Shown here in pieces: positions 1 through 8,472 of a DNA stretch of 64,000 nt. A program made the translations under genes and the position numbers. Source of the stretch: Colwellia demingiae (lineage in GTDB: Bacteria > Pseudomonadota > Gammaproteobacteria > Enterobacterales > Alteromonadaceae); the NCBI RefSeq assembly GCF_007954275.1, contig NZ_VOLT01000005.1, forward strand, positions 186,001-250,000, read 5' to 3'. How positions within the stretch are numbered: the first letter of the stretch is position 1; the number at the start of each line of letters is the position of its first letter. The notes under the pieces were generated by a model. The model made no database searches and was not told the DNA's origin. It was given only the letters and a program-made list of their open reading frames with translations.

Positions 1-704
1 AACTTGGCGTTGAAGTAAAATATGTTCCGGTTAAGTCCTACTCTGCCGCGGTAACCGCCTTTAGAAATAACCAAGTGCAGCTTGCCTGGTTTGGTGGTTT
101 ATCCGGGGTACAAGCCAGACGATTAGTGCCCGGTTCGCAAGCAATTGCACAAGGTTATGAAGATCAGTTTTTCAAAAGCTACTTTATTGCTCACTACAGC
201 ACCGGCTTAGATATGAGCGATAGTTTTCCTGATATCACCGAGAAAACTTTTACCTTTGGTTCAAAAGGTTCCACCTCAGGTAGATTGATGCCGCAATATT
301 ATATAGAGCAACATTTAAAGCAAAAGCCACAACAAGCTTTTAAACGCGTTGGCTTTTCTGGTGACCATAATCGCACTATTGTTCAAGTTCAATCGGGGAC
401 ATACCAAGTTGGCGCAGTGAATTATAAAGTGTGGGAGAGTGCCCTAGCCGCTGGTAAAATTGACACTAATAAAGTGAAAGTCATTTGGAAAAGTCCTACC
501 TACCCTGATTACCAATGGACAATACGCGCTGATGTTAAAAACAATTTTGGTCCAGGTTTTGCTGATAAAGTTAAAGCTGCACTGCTCAATATGGATAGCC
601 CTGAGCTGTTAAACAGTTTTCCACGCTCCTCCTTTGTCAACGCTGAAAATAAAGATTTTCAGCCAGTAGAAGATGTGGCTAAACAAATAGGACTTATCGA
701 TTAA
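1..704 (+). CDS. PhnD-type ABC transporter substrate-binding protein (5' truncated)
   Basis: The reading frame is already open at base 3, so the gene begins outside the window; the GTG at 75 is internal. The product is the periplasmic binding protein of a PhnD-like importer. The segments LAWFGGLSGVQAR and YPDYQWTIRADV are typical of the branch often labelled putative selenate or phosphonate binding protein. It is directly followed by its ATPase, whose ATG overlaps this stop codon by one base, and then by the permease, so it is the first visible gene of a complete ABC operon. The true substrate (phosphonate, phosphite, selenate or another oxyanion) cannot be read from the sequence. Confidence 0.85.
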   Translation, partial: LGVEVKYVPVKSYSAAVTAFRNNQVQLAWFGGLSGVQARRLVPGSQAIAQGYEDQFFKSYFIAHYSTGLDMSDSFPDITEKTFTFGSKGSTSGRLMPQYYIEQHLKQKPQQAFKRVGFSGDHNRTIVQVQSGTYQVGAVNYKVWESALAAGKIDTNKVKVIWKSPTYPDYQWTIRADVKNNFGPGFADKVKAALLNMDSPELLNSFPRSSFVNAENKDFQPVEDVAKQIGLID

Positions 705-1414
705 TGATCACCATTGACAACCTAAACCTTCATTATGATAAAACTGCCGGCTATAATACCCGTAAGAAAACTGGTAAAAAAGAGACGTCTACTCAGGTTA
801 TTTTTGATCTGAGCCTGACAATCAATGAAGGTGAAAAGGTTGCCATTATCGGTCCATCTGGTGCTGGTAAATCTAGCCTGCTACACCATATTTATCAACA
901 ACTGCAAACCAGTGCGGCGCTGTGCTCACAGCGACAAGGCTTGGTTGATAATTTAAGCATCTATCACAATATCTTTATGGGTGCTTTAGCTCGCCATCAT
1001 TGGTTATTTAACTTAGTTAATTTAATTAGGCCTTTCAAGCAAGATTTAAACGATATTGCTACACTTTGTCAGCAGTTGGAATTAGACCAGCCCTTGGCAA
1101 AAAAAGTGGACCAACTCTCTGGTGGGCAAAGACAACGAGTGGCGTTAGCCAGAGCCTTGTATCAACAACAAGATACCTTTATTGGTGATGAGCCCTTTTC
1201 AGCGCTCGATCCCTTAATGAAATCAAGACTACTCGACACCGTATTAGCGCGGCATAAAAGTGTCATCATGGTGGTTCATGACAGAGAGTTAGCCATTACC
1301 GCTTTTGATCGCGTTATCGCGTTAGATAAGGGCCGTTTGGTACTTGATAGTCAAAAGCAAAGTATCAACCAACAACAGATCACCGCGTTATATCAAACTA
1401 GCGCAGTCGCGTAG
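704..1414 (+). CDS. PhnC-type ABC transporter ATP-binding protein
   Basis: Cytoplasmic ATPase that energises uptake by the neighbouring binding protein and permease. All ABC motifs are present: Walker A GPSGAGKSS (residues 50-58), a Q-loop glutamine near 76, signature LSGGQRQR (138-145), Walker B ending in D162-E163, and the switch histidine H192. The start ATG overlaps the preceding stop (TAATG), which indicates translational coupling. Compared with ordinary PhnC there is a short Lys/Thr-rich insert at residues 14-30, before Walker A. At 236 aa it is near the usual family length. Substrate specificity is set by the partners and remains open. Confidence 0.9.
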   Translation: MITIDNLNLHYDKTAGYNTRKKTGKKETSTQVIFDLSLTINEGEKVAIIGPSGAGKSSLLHHIYQQLQTSAALCSQRQGLVDNLSIYHNIFMGALARHHWLFNLVNLIRPFKQDLNDIATLCQQLELDQPLAKKVDQLSGGQRQRVALARALYQQQDTFIGDEPFSALDPLMKSRLLDTVLARHKSVIMVVHDRELAITAFDRVIALDKGRLVLDSQKQSINQQQITALYQTSAVA

Positions 1415-1423
1415 GCCTCTTTA

Positions 1424-2944
1424 ATGTCGCAGCCCAAACAAGTGCAGCAAGTTAAAAATGAGCATTATCCTTTGGGGTATTGGCAAAAAGTCACGTTATC
1501 AATCTGGCTTATTGCACTGATTATTATCCCTTTTGCCGATATAGAAATTGTCAGTTTCGACCCCTTCCTCGAGTTAACTCGTATGGTAAATGGGCTAGTA
1601 ACACCCGATTTTTTCGCGACTGAATACCTGTTTCAAGCCATCATTCAAACGATTAACTTTGCCATTATAGGCGTTTGTTTGGGTCTGGTACTAGGCGCTC
1701 CCCTCGCCTTGATATACCAAAACCCAATAGTATCAAGCTGCTGCGCTTTTTTACGTGCGATTCATGAAATTTTCTGGGCGTTGCTATTTTTACAGGTCTT
1801 TGGTCTTTCCCCCATTACCGGAATATTGGCTATCGCGATCCCGTTTGCCGCCACTTTTGCCCGCGTGTTTCACGATATTATCAATCAATCGTCAGACAGC
1901 CCTTTAGAGAGTATCGATAGTCGCGCCGATATAATTAGCCGTTTCACTTATGGAAAAATCGCCCAAGTCATGCCACAACTGACGAGTTACACTCGCTACC
2001 GTTTTGAGTGTGCTCTTCGCAGCAGCGCCGTACTCGGTTTTATCGGAATGCCAACGTTAGGTTTTTATATGGAAACGGCATTTAGACAGGGAAACTATAG
2101 TGAGGGTGCAGCGTTATTGATAATATTTATTGCCCTTATCGGCTCGATTCGTTACTGGTGTCCACCCAAGTTACTTGGGGTTTATCTTATTATTGCTTGC
2201 GTGACTCTCGTCGATATTCCTAACGTAGATAGCAGCCTACTAGTGAGCTTTATCAGCCAAGATATTTTGCCTCCCGCGTTAGTAAACGTCACAACGTTGG
2301 CAGAAGTTCAATGGTCATCACTCACTGCTTGGTTTAGTACTCTCTTATCGGATCAAGCTATTCCAGGAGCAATAGCAACGATTACCTTAGCGCTACTTGC
2401 GTTAGCTGCCACCCACTTTATTACGTTAAGCGCCCATGCTATCGCGAGTAAGCACTTATGGCCTACACCACTGACTTGGCTTGGGCGATTCATATTGTTA
2501 ATAGGGCGTTCAGTACCTGAATATATATTAGCGTTTATTTTTTTAATGCTGCTCGGCCCATCGATGTTACCCGCTGTGATCGCGTTAGCCATTCATAATG
2601 GCTGCGTTATCGCTTACTTGGCTGTTAAGCAGAGCAATACGGTTGCCCCACAGCAGATGCAGATGAGTAGGATAAATCAATTTAACTACCACATCATGCC
2701 TACTATCTATCCCAATATGATGGCCTTAATGTTTTATCGTTTTGAAATTATAGTCCGAGAAACCGCAGTGTTTGGCATTTTGGGGATTATGACCTTAGGC
2801 TTTTATATCGACAGTAATTTCAGCGAAATACGCTATAGTAATGCATTAGTGCTTATCACGTGTACAGCTCTACTCAATGTCATCATTGATATTATCTCAA
2901 GACGACTGCTTAAATTCCCGCAAACGAGTAAGACTCGCTGTTAA
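1424..2944 (+). CDS. PhnE-type ABC permease, two permease modules fused in one chain
   Basis: Integral membrane permease of the importer encoded just upstream, starting 9 nt after the ATPase stop. At 506 aa it is about twice the length of a single PhnE subunit. The two halves (about 20-280 and 290-500) each carry a series of membrane segments and end with a similar motif: SSAVLGFIGMPTLGFYME in the first, ETAVFGILGIMTLGFYID in the second. This is the EAA-loop region that contacts the ATPase. It is therefore a fused pseudo-dimer that needs no separate second permease. Fused PhnE proteins are known in this transporter family. Confidence 0.88.
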   Translation: MSQPKQVQQVKNEHYPLGYWQKVTLSIWLIALIIIPFADIEIVSFDPFLELTRMVNGLVTPDFFATEYLFQAIIQTINFAIIGVCLGLVLGAPLALIYQNPIVSSCCAFLRAIHEIFWALLFLQVFGLSPITGILAIAIPFAATFARVFHDIINQSSDSPLESIDSRADIISRFTYGKIAQVMPQLTSYTRYRFECALRSSAVLGFIGMPTLGFYMETAFRQGNYSEGAALLIIFIALIGSIRYWCPPKLLGVYLIIACVTLVDIPNVDSSLLVSFISQDILPPALVNVTTLAEVQWSSLTAWFSTLLSDQAIPGAIATITLALLALAATHFITLSAHAIASKHLWPTPLTWLGRFILLIGRSVPEYILAFIFLMLLGPSMLPAVIALAIHNGCVIAYLAVKQSNTVAPQQMQMSRINQFNYHIMPTIYPNMMALMFYRFEIIVRETAVFGILGIMTLGFYIDSNFSEIRYSNALVLITCTALLNVIIDIISRRLLKFPQTSKTRC

Positions 2945-3136
2945 CGTTGCTAAGATTAGCGATAATGTTGTTCAAAAGTCATAGAGGGTAATTAAAAATA
3001 TCTTTCTGATGAAATGAAACCCACTTAAGTAATGTCTATTCCAGTATCAATTGAATTAATGTTCTGATAAATATCAATTAAATGACTTAATTTTAATGAT
3101 AATATTAAATAATCAATCATAATTACGGAGCTGAAT

Positions 3137-4030
3137 ATGTCTGAATCTACTTATGTACCACCAAAAATATGGCAATGGAAGACAGAAAGTGGTGGCCAAT
3201 TCGCCAGTATTAATCGCCCTATTGCTGGCGCAACACATCAAGCCGACTTGCCCGTAGGTAAGCATCCTCTTCAGCTTTACTCGTTAGCGACACCTAATGG
3301 TGTGAAAATTACTATTCTATTAGAAGAGTTATTAGCGCTAGGCATAAAAGAAGCAGAATACGATGCGCATTTAATTGAAATCATGGAAGGAGATCAATTT
3401 GGCTCAGGATTTGTCGACGTAAATCCCAACTCTAAAATTCCCGCTTTGGTAGATAATTCTGCTGATATTAATGGTGATAAGAGTGACGAAAATAAACTGC
3501 CCATGTTCGAATCTGGCGCGATATTACTTTATTTAGCAGAGAAGTTTGATGCTTTTTTACCTAAAGAGCCGTTACTTAAATCACAATGTTTATCCTGGCT
3601 ATTTTGGCAAGTAGGTAGTGGCCCCTATTTAGGTGGTGGCTTTGGTCATTTTTACGCTTACGCACCTGAAAAGTTTGAATACCCGATAGAGCGTTTTACC
3701 ATGGAAGTAAAACGACAACTAGACGTGCTAGACCGACATTTGGCTAATAATAAATACATGTGCGGCGATCAATATACTATTGCTGACATCGCTATTTGGC
3801 CATGGTATGGCGCCTTAATGCAAAATAAAGTTTATGAAGCAGCTGAGTTTCTACAAACCCAAGAATATAAACACCTTACACGATGGACAGAAGAAATTAG
3901 CAAACGAGCGGCAGTTAAACGTGGAGTAATGGTTAATCGTACTTGGGGAGAATTAGACGAGCAATTGCATGAACGTCATGATGCCAGTGATTTTGAACTC
4001 AAAACGCAAGATAAAATAACCAGCACTTAA
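3137..4030 (+). CDS. yghU: YghU-type glutathione-dependent disulfide-bond oxidoreductase
   Basis: Cytosolic glutathione S-transferase-fold protein of the YghU/Ure2p-like group, which binds two glutathione molecules and reduces small disulfides. I recognise the long N-terminal extension with WQWKTESGGQFASINRP, then GKHPLQLYSLATPNG (42-55, the glutathione-site TPNG), VNPNSKIPALVD and the C-terminal helical domain with GDQYTIADIAIWPW. It is close to E. coli YghU throughout and of normal length (297 aa). A GGAG ribosome-binding site precedes the ATG. It stands alone, followed by a stem-loop. It has no obvious functional link to the ABC operon before it or the haem operon after it. Confidence 0.93.
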   Translation: MSESTYVPPKIWQWKTESGGQFASINRPIAGATHQADLPVGKHPLQLYSLATPNGVKITILLEELLALGIKEAEYDAHLIEIMEGDQFGSGFVDVNPNSKIPALVDNSADINGDKSDENKLPMFESGAILLYLAEKFDAFLPKEPLLKSQCLSWLFWQVGSGPYLGGGFGHFYAYAPEKFEYPIERFTMEVKRQLDVLDRHLANNKYMCGDQYTIADIAIWPWYGALMQNKVYEAAEFLQTQEYKHLTRWTEEISKRAAVKRGVMVNRTWGELDEQLHERHDASDFELKTQDKITST

Positions 4031-4052
4031 TTAACTCGACTAACATCTAGAT

Positions 4053-4080
4053 AGATGGCTAGATAATCAACTAGCCATCT
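4053..4080 (+). terminator. stem-loop after yghU
   Basis: A perfect 10-bp inverted repeat (AGATGGCTAG / CTAGCCATCT) with an 8-nt loop lies 22 nt after the yghU stop. No T-run follows, so termination efficiency is uncertain; it may instead protect the mRNA end. Confidence 0.5.
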
Positions 4081-4252
4081 TAGATAGACAGCTTACATAA
4101 ATTTATACTGTCATGTATTTTATCAACTTTAGGCTGTCATAGTGACCTAATTAATGTGATTTACTCCTAGTTAAAACAAATATTTTCACAAAAATATTGT
4201 GACAAATATCGTAATTCTCTGGTTCGATTTCAACCCCTCACTGAAAATTAAG

Positions 4253-4280
4253 TTGCAATACCCCACCTATGACATATAAT
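4253..4280 (+). promoter_or_regulatory. sigma-70-type promoter of the Hmu-like operon with weak Fur-like site
   Basis: TTGCAA (4253-4258) and a perfect TATAAT (4275-4280) are separated by 16 nt, placing the transcript start near 4287. Read on the minus strand, 4282-4296 gives AATGAGATTGATTCG, which resembles a Fur 7-1-7 site (about 9 of 14 positions of TGATAATNATTATCA). It would cover the start site, so iron repression is plausible, but the match is weak. Confidence 0.6.
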
Positions 4281-4310
4281 ACGAATCAATCTCATTTAGG
4301 TTCGTATTAT
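4276..4310 (+). promoter_or_regulatory. 10-bp inverted repeat in the leader of the receptor gene
   Basis: ATAATACGAA (4276-4285) and TTCGTATTAT (4301-4310) are perfect reverse complements around 15 nt. The right arm ends 5 nt before the ATG at 4316, where no clear Shine-Dalgarno sequence is visible. The left arm overlaps the -10 box, so the repeat may be an operator rather than an RNA hairpin. Confidence 0.5.
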
Positions 4311-4315
4311 TAAAG

Positions 4316-6274
4316 ATGTATACAAAAGATTACCTTTATACCCTGATATTAGCTTTAGCTATTTTTACCTCAACAAAAGCCTCATCGGATCCAACAGACC
4401 AAGAACACATAGTTGTTACCGGAACTCGTACCGCGAAATTATTAAGTGATTCTCCAGTATTAGTGGATGTTATTGACGGTGAAACTATTGCCAAAATCAG
4501 TCAAGGCACCTTAGCCCAAGCGCTAAACTATATTCCCGGCATTGTAGTAAAACGCAGTGTTAAGGATGGTTACAACATTCAAATGCAAGGGTTTGACGGC
4601 GATCACGTGTTAATACTCATTGATGGTCAGCCAATTATAAGCCCCACTGGTTCGTCAGCAGATTTAGACCAAATACCTGCCAATAATATTGCCCAGATAG
4701 AAGTTATCCGTGGTGCAGCATCTGTCATGTACGGAAGCTCAGCTATGGGCGGTGTTATTAATATCATTACCCAAAAAACTGACGGCTCTGCGCTTAAACT
4801 TGATTACGATGTTAGCCAATATCAAGGTAACACTATTAATGATGGTGACCTTAATCACACCATTAAAATACATGCGGTTGAAAGCTTTTCAGACTGGCGC
4901 ACTCAGCTAAACGCATTGCTAATCGATGATCAAGGGTATGATTATGATAATACTACGGTTAGTCAAGACGCCTCCAGTGTCGAAAAAAAATTCATTACAT
5001 TAAGCACCAGTAAAGAACATGAAAGCCTTGAAACTACTATAAAATATCAATGGCTAAGTGATAAAAAACTTCGTGACAGCTCAACAATTCCTGGACAAAG
5101 CGAAGTTATCTATTACCAAACCGACGTTGACCAACAACAATTAGATCTGGGCTTAAAGAGCACTGATAACCCCAAAGCTCCATGGCAACTTAATGCCAGA
5201 TACATTAATCATCAAGAAACCAGTGGTCAATCCAATAGCTTACGTGATACCAACATTGTCTTATCAGAAATTAATGGCCAAAAGATCTTTCAATTAGACA
5301 GTATCGAGTTAGTTACTGGCGGGGTTGTTCACGCTGACAAGCTTAATCAAGATAAGCCTGGATCAAATGTTATTGAAATCAATAATGAAAGCCGTGAAAG
5401 CATTGAAGACTTTATTCAAGGTAATTGGATAAAGTCCGATTATCAAGTGTTAGCAGGCATGCGCAGTCAGTACGATTCAGACTTCGGTTGGCATAACGCA
5501 TTGCGTCTTAGCGGCATGAAAAATTTTATGCTAGATAAAGGTAAATTACAGTGGCGCTCAGGCATTGGTCAAAGTTATCGAGTACCTAATTTAAAAGAAC
5601 GTTTTTATGTTTTTGACCACAGCGCACTCGGATATATGGTTTTAGGTAATAAAGACCTTAAGCCTGAAACTGCAGATTCATTTAATTCGAGCTTAACCTT
5701 TGATACCACACTTGCTGAAAATTCTGTCGACCTACGCAGTGATATCAGTGTGCATTATTCAAAAACTAAAGACTTAATTGATTCAGTCATTGATCCAGAG
5801 AAATCAGCTGAAACGGGCTTATCCATTTATCAATATCAAAACATTAGCGAAGCAAAAATATACGGGGTTGATATTAGTACGGAATTAACCTTCAAGCATT
5901 GGAAAACACAATTAAATTACAGCTATTTAACCAGTGAAGATGAAAACAATGAGCGCCTACTATCGCGCCCACGTCATCAAGTAAAATTCAACATTACTTA
6001 CGACATTGATATTTATGATATGCAGCTGATTGCCTATGCGGTTTATCAAGCAGGAGAAGCGATACCTGATAATTATCAAGGCATTGAAAACAACGCTTAC
6101 ACCACAGTTAATGCAGTATTGAACCAAGTATTAACTGAAAACCTATCGTGGCGTATGAGTGTCGACAATATTTTTGACGAACATAAAAGCCCTTCAGCAA
6201 ACAGCGACAATTTATTTGATGCAAGACCTGTTAGTAGCCGCACCATCAGTGCTGGCATTAGTTACCAATTTTAA
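4316..6274 (+). CDS. TonB-dependent receptor, haem (HmuR/BtuB-like)
   Basis: Outer-membrane active transporter, first gene of a probable haem-acquisition operon. The signal peptide (1-23) is followed by a TonB box EHIVVTGTR (30-38) and a plug domain containing RGAASVMYGSSAMGGVINI. A 22-strand barrel follows, with YRVPNLKERF and NKDLKPE, which resemble the FRAP and NPNL regions of haem and cobalamin receptors. The protein ends in an aromatic residue (SYQF), as outer-membrane barrels do. At 652 aa it has the usual size. The HmuY-like lipoprotein follows after 19 nt. Haem as ligand is inferred from HmuY and the chelatase downstream; cobalamin is the main alternative. Confidence 0.88.
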   Translation: MYTKDYLYTLILALAIFTSTKASSDPTDQEHIVVTGTRTAKLLSDSPVLVDVIDGETIAKISQGTLAQALNYIPGIVVKRSVKDGYNIQMQGFDGDHVLILIDGQPIISPTGSSADLDQIPANNIAQIEVIRGAASVMYGSSAMGGVINIITQKTDGSALKLDYDVSQYQGNTINDGDLNHTIKIHAVESFSDWRTQLNALLIDDQGYDYDNTTVSQDASSVEKKFITLSTSKEHESLETTIKYQWLSDKKLRDSSTIPGQSEVIYYQTDVDQQQLDLGLKSTDNPKAPWQLNARYINHQETSGQSNSLRDTNIVLSEINGQKIFQLDSIELVTGGVVHADKLNQDKPGSNVIEINNESRESIEDFIQGNWIKSDYQVLAGMRSQYDSDFGWHNALRLSGMKNFMLDKGKLQWRSGIGQSYRVPNLKERFYVFDHSALGYMVLGNKDLKPETADSFNSSLTFDTTLAENSVDLRSDISVHYSKTKDLIDSVIDPEKSAETGLSIYQYQNISEAKIYGVDISTELTFKHWKTQLNYSYLTSEDENNERLLSRPRHQVKFNITYDIDIYDMQLIAYAVYQAGEAIPDNYQGIENNAYTTVNAVLNQVLTENLSWRMSVDNIFDEHKSPSANSDNLFDARPVSSRTISAGISYQF

Positions 6275-6293
6275 GATAATCTCGGAGAACAAC

Positions 6294-7457
6294 ATGAAAG
6301 TAAATACAAGTTTTTATAATAATTATAAATTAAGCAGCTTAGCACTTTGCGTTTTATTAACCGCCTGTGGTGGTAGTAGTTCAAGTGATGATAACCCAGC
6401 AGACCCCGCACCCAATCCGGGACCTGAAGCACCAGTACAAGCGGTTATTAGTGGACCACATAGTACCGGTAGCGTTAGCGAGCCTGTGTTTGTTTATTAT
6501 GATTTAGATAACAAAACTGTTGTCGAATTAACAACGGAGCAAGCCGAAACAGATACTGTTTGGGATATTGCCTTTAAACGCAGTGGTGTTTACTTAAATC
6601 AACACAGCGATAATGCCGTTAAAGCATACTCGACCGCTACTAATAGTGACTTTTTCGATGCCGAAAGCAAAGCGATTGCAGCAAGTTTTATTAACGCAAC
6701 GGCTGAAACTGAACTGGATGATTATTTAGCGATAAAAACCAGTGATATTCCTACTGATGAAACCAAGTTTGTCGGTGATGTGACTTCAAATATTATTGAA
6801 GGATTTTACGATTATAACTCAACAACCCATGTTGTTACCGCAGCAGAGACTAAGTACTTTATCGCCAACTCGGATGATGCCTTCACTAAATTTAGAGCGA
6901 CAAACATCATTACAGCAGGTCGAGGTATCGGAAATATAACCTTAAAAACGGCTTATCAAGGTAGTTCTGACGTAGCATTTGCCGCAGAGCAAGATCTTGT
7001 TATCGATGCAGTGTTAACCTGTTCAGGTGATGTAACGCACGTTTACATTGATTTTGATACTAATCAAGAAGTAACCATGTCAGATGCATGGGACATTAAC
7101 CTCCCGTGTGCCGCGGATAAAACGGGGGCTGATTTTACTATCAACATCGCTGACGACGCCCAAGCTATGCATGATTTCGACAACAGCTACGACGCCATCG
7201 ATCCAACCGCTGTTGCCTACTATGGTTTACAAGAAAATAGCTACAGTGTTAAAGCCTTCGATAGCACCCCTTGGTACCAATACGGCTTAAATGGTGGACA
7301 CTTATTATGGTCGCAATTTGATGTGTATTTAATCAAAACACCAACTAAAACTCATAAACTGCAACTCACCAGTTATTACAACGCTGACGGTGATTCTGGC
7401 TATATGAGCTTCAGAGCAGACGAAGTTAATGAGCTTGCTGGTATCACAGGTAATTAA
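6294..7457 (+). CDS. hmuY: HmuY-family haem-binding lipoprotein
   Basis: Lipoprotein related to HmuY, the surface haemophore that hands haem to the TonB receptor HmuR in Porphyromonas and relatives. I chose the ATG at 6294 because GGAG lies 6 nt upstream and it exposes a classical signal with lipobox LLTAC (lipidated Cys25); the frame is open further upstream inside the receptor gene. After a Ser/Asp/Pro-rich linker (26-45) comes the HmuY-like beta domain, beginning FVYYDLDNKTVVEL and TVWDIAFKRSGVYLN. At 387 aa it is longer than HmuY of Porphyromonas. I cannot identify the haem-ligating residues with certainty. Confidence 0.8.
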   Translation: MKVNTSFYNNYKLSSLALCVLLTACGGSSSSDDNPADPAPNPGPEAPVQAVISGPHSTGSVSEPVFVYYDLDNKTVVELTTEQAETDTVWDIAFKRSGVYLNQHSDNAVKAYSTATNSDFFDAESKAIAASFINATAETELDDYLAIKTSDIPTDETKFVGDVTSNIIEGFYDYNSTTHVVTAAETKYFIANSDDAFTKFRATNIITAGRGIGNITLKTAYQGSSDVAFAAEQDLVIDAVLTCSGDVTHVYIDFDTNQEVTMSDAWDINLPCAADKTGADFTINIADDAQAMHDFDNSYDAIDPTAVAYYGLQENSYSVKAFDSTPWYQYGLNGGHLLWSQFDVYLIKTPTKTHKLQLTSYYNADGDSGYMSFRADEVNELAGITGN

Positions 7458-7477
7458 TCGATTGATATAAGCTTCAT

Positions 7478-7508
7478 ACTCAAGGTGCACTTCCCTTGCA
7501 CCTTGAGT
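7478..7508 (+). promoter_or_regulatory. 12-bp perfect hairpin between hmuY and the channel gene
   Basis: ACTCAAGGTGCA and TGCACCTTGAGT form a perfect 12-bp stem with a 7-nt loop, 20 nt after the hmuY stop and 50 nt before the next start. No T-run follows, so it is more likely an mRNA-stabilising or partial attenuation element that raises receptor and lipoprotein expression over the downstream membrane genes. Confidence 0.65.
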
Positions 7509-7558
7509 CCCTGTTTCATCCCCCTTCATTCATAAGTAGAACCTTCTAGGAAAATATT

Positions 7559-8167
7559 ATGATCGCCCAGATCGAACAAATTATGTACCAGATGTCAGAC
7601 CTTTTTATGGCGCCTGTACTCTGTTTAATAGCACTACTCTTTATTTATTCTTTATTTGCTACTGGACAATTTTTTACACAAACAGTGCAGCGCCGAAGTC
7701 ATTATAAATCCTTTATACAATTACTGAATGGCAAGTTAGGTAGTAACAGTGAATTACCATTGAAGGGTTATCCAATGGCGAGCCTAGCCAATGAAATGCC
7801 TAATATAAGTCAAGATCAGCTCGATGTGGCTGCATTAAAAGAGCTTGAGGGTGTTCGTAATGTTAGTCGACTTGCACCAATGTTAGGCCTTATCGCTACC
7901 ATGATCCCTATGGGACCAGCACTAAAAAGCTTAGCAGACGGGAATATACAAGGTATCAGTGAAAATCTGATCGTCGCATTTTCTGCAGTTATTTTTGGTT
8001 TAGTTATCGCTTCAATCACTTTTTGGATTGCATCGGTTAAAAAGCGCTGGATGGTTGAAGAGCTAGTAGCATTGATGCCGTTAATCACCAATAAACCTCA
8101 CTTAACTTCTAGTCAAGAAACAAGCTTACCTGTACAAGCCGTGGAGAAAGATTATGAGGCTGCTTGA
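7559..8167 (+). CDS. MotA/TolQ/ExbB-family proton channel protein (HmuT-like position)
   Basis: Inner-membrane protein of the MotA/TolQ/ExbB family, which uses proton flow to drive a partner. Three membrane segments are visible, at about 16-38, 100-122 and 138-162. Around them is the family pattern VSRLAPMLGLIATMIPMGPAL and a conserved AFSAVIFGLVIASI. At 202 aa it has normal ExbB/TolQ size. AGGA precedes the ATG. Its last 14 nt overlap the DUF2149 gene, and the CobN-like gene follows directly. This channel/DUF2149/CobN trio occurs in several phyla, so I infer a dedicated motor for the chelatase rather than the general TonB motor. Confidence 0.85.
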   Translation: MIAQIEQIMYQMSDLFMAPVLCLIALLFIYSLFATGQFFTQTVQRRSHYKSFIQLLNGKLGSNSELPLKGYPMASLANEMPNISQDQLDVAALKELEGVRNVSRLAPMLGLIATMIPMGPALKSLADGNIQGISENLIVAFSAVIFGLVIASITFWIASVKKRWMVEELVALMPLITNKPHLTSSQETSLPVQAVEKDYEAA

Positions 8168-8459
8168 TGAAGATGAAGGCATTAATCCAGCATTGTCTGT
8201 CGTCAACTTAGTTGATGTGTTTTTAGTACTTATTGCTGCTTTATTAATTGCCATAGCACAAAACCCATTAAACCCCTTCCTTGCTGAAGATGTCACTGTC
8301 ATTAAAAATGCTGGTAAAGATAATATGGAAATTATTGTTAAAAAAGGCAATACCATCGAAAGCTTTAAAAGTGACGGAAAAACAGGGGCAGGTACAGGTA
8401 AAAAAGCAGGTACCGCCTATGAAATGGCAGACGGCAGCATGATTTACGTAAAAGAGTAG
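8154..8459 (+). CDS. DUF2149 protein, ExbD-like partner of the channel
   Basis: Small (101 aa) protein of the DUF2149 family. A short cytoplasmic N-terminus (MRLLDEDEGINPALSVVN) leads into a single membrane helix, VDVFLVLIAALLIAIA, then a periplasmic tail. An aspartate at the start of the helix (D21 in NLVDVFLVL) sits where ExbD and TolR carry their essential protonatable Asp (FIDVMLVLL), so I infer an ExbD-like role although the tail is unlike ExbD. The tail carries a Gly/Lys/Thr-rich stretch around GKTGAGTGKKAGTAYEM. The gene overlaps the channel gene by 14 nt, indicating coupled translation. Confidence 0.82.
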   Translation: MRLLDEDEGINPALSVVNLVDVFLVLIAALLIAIAQNPLNPFLAEDVTVIKNAGKDNMEIIVKKGNTIESFKSDGKTGAGTGKKAGTAYEMADGSMIYVKE

Positions 8460-8472
8460 CGATATTAACCAC

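Noticed and set aside
4205..4245. tRNA-like TTCGA loop (GGTTCGATTTCAACCCC)
   Set aside because: No acceptor stem, anticodon arm or CCA-compatible fold surrounds it; I found no tRNA in the window.
6159..6293. Upstream extension of the HmuY-like frame inside the receptor gene
   Set aside because: It lies wholly in the receptor coding sequence; the ATG at 6294 has GGAG upstream and gives a proper lipoprotein signal.
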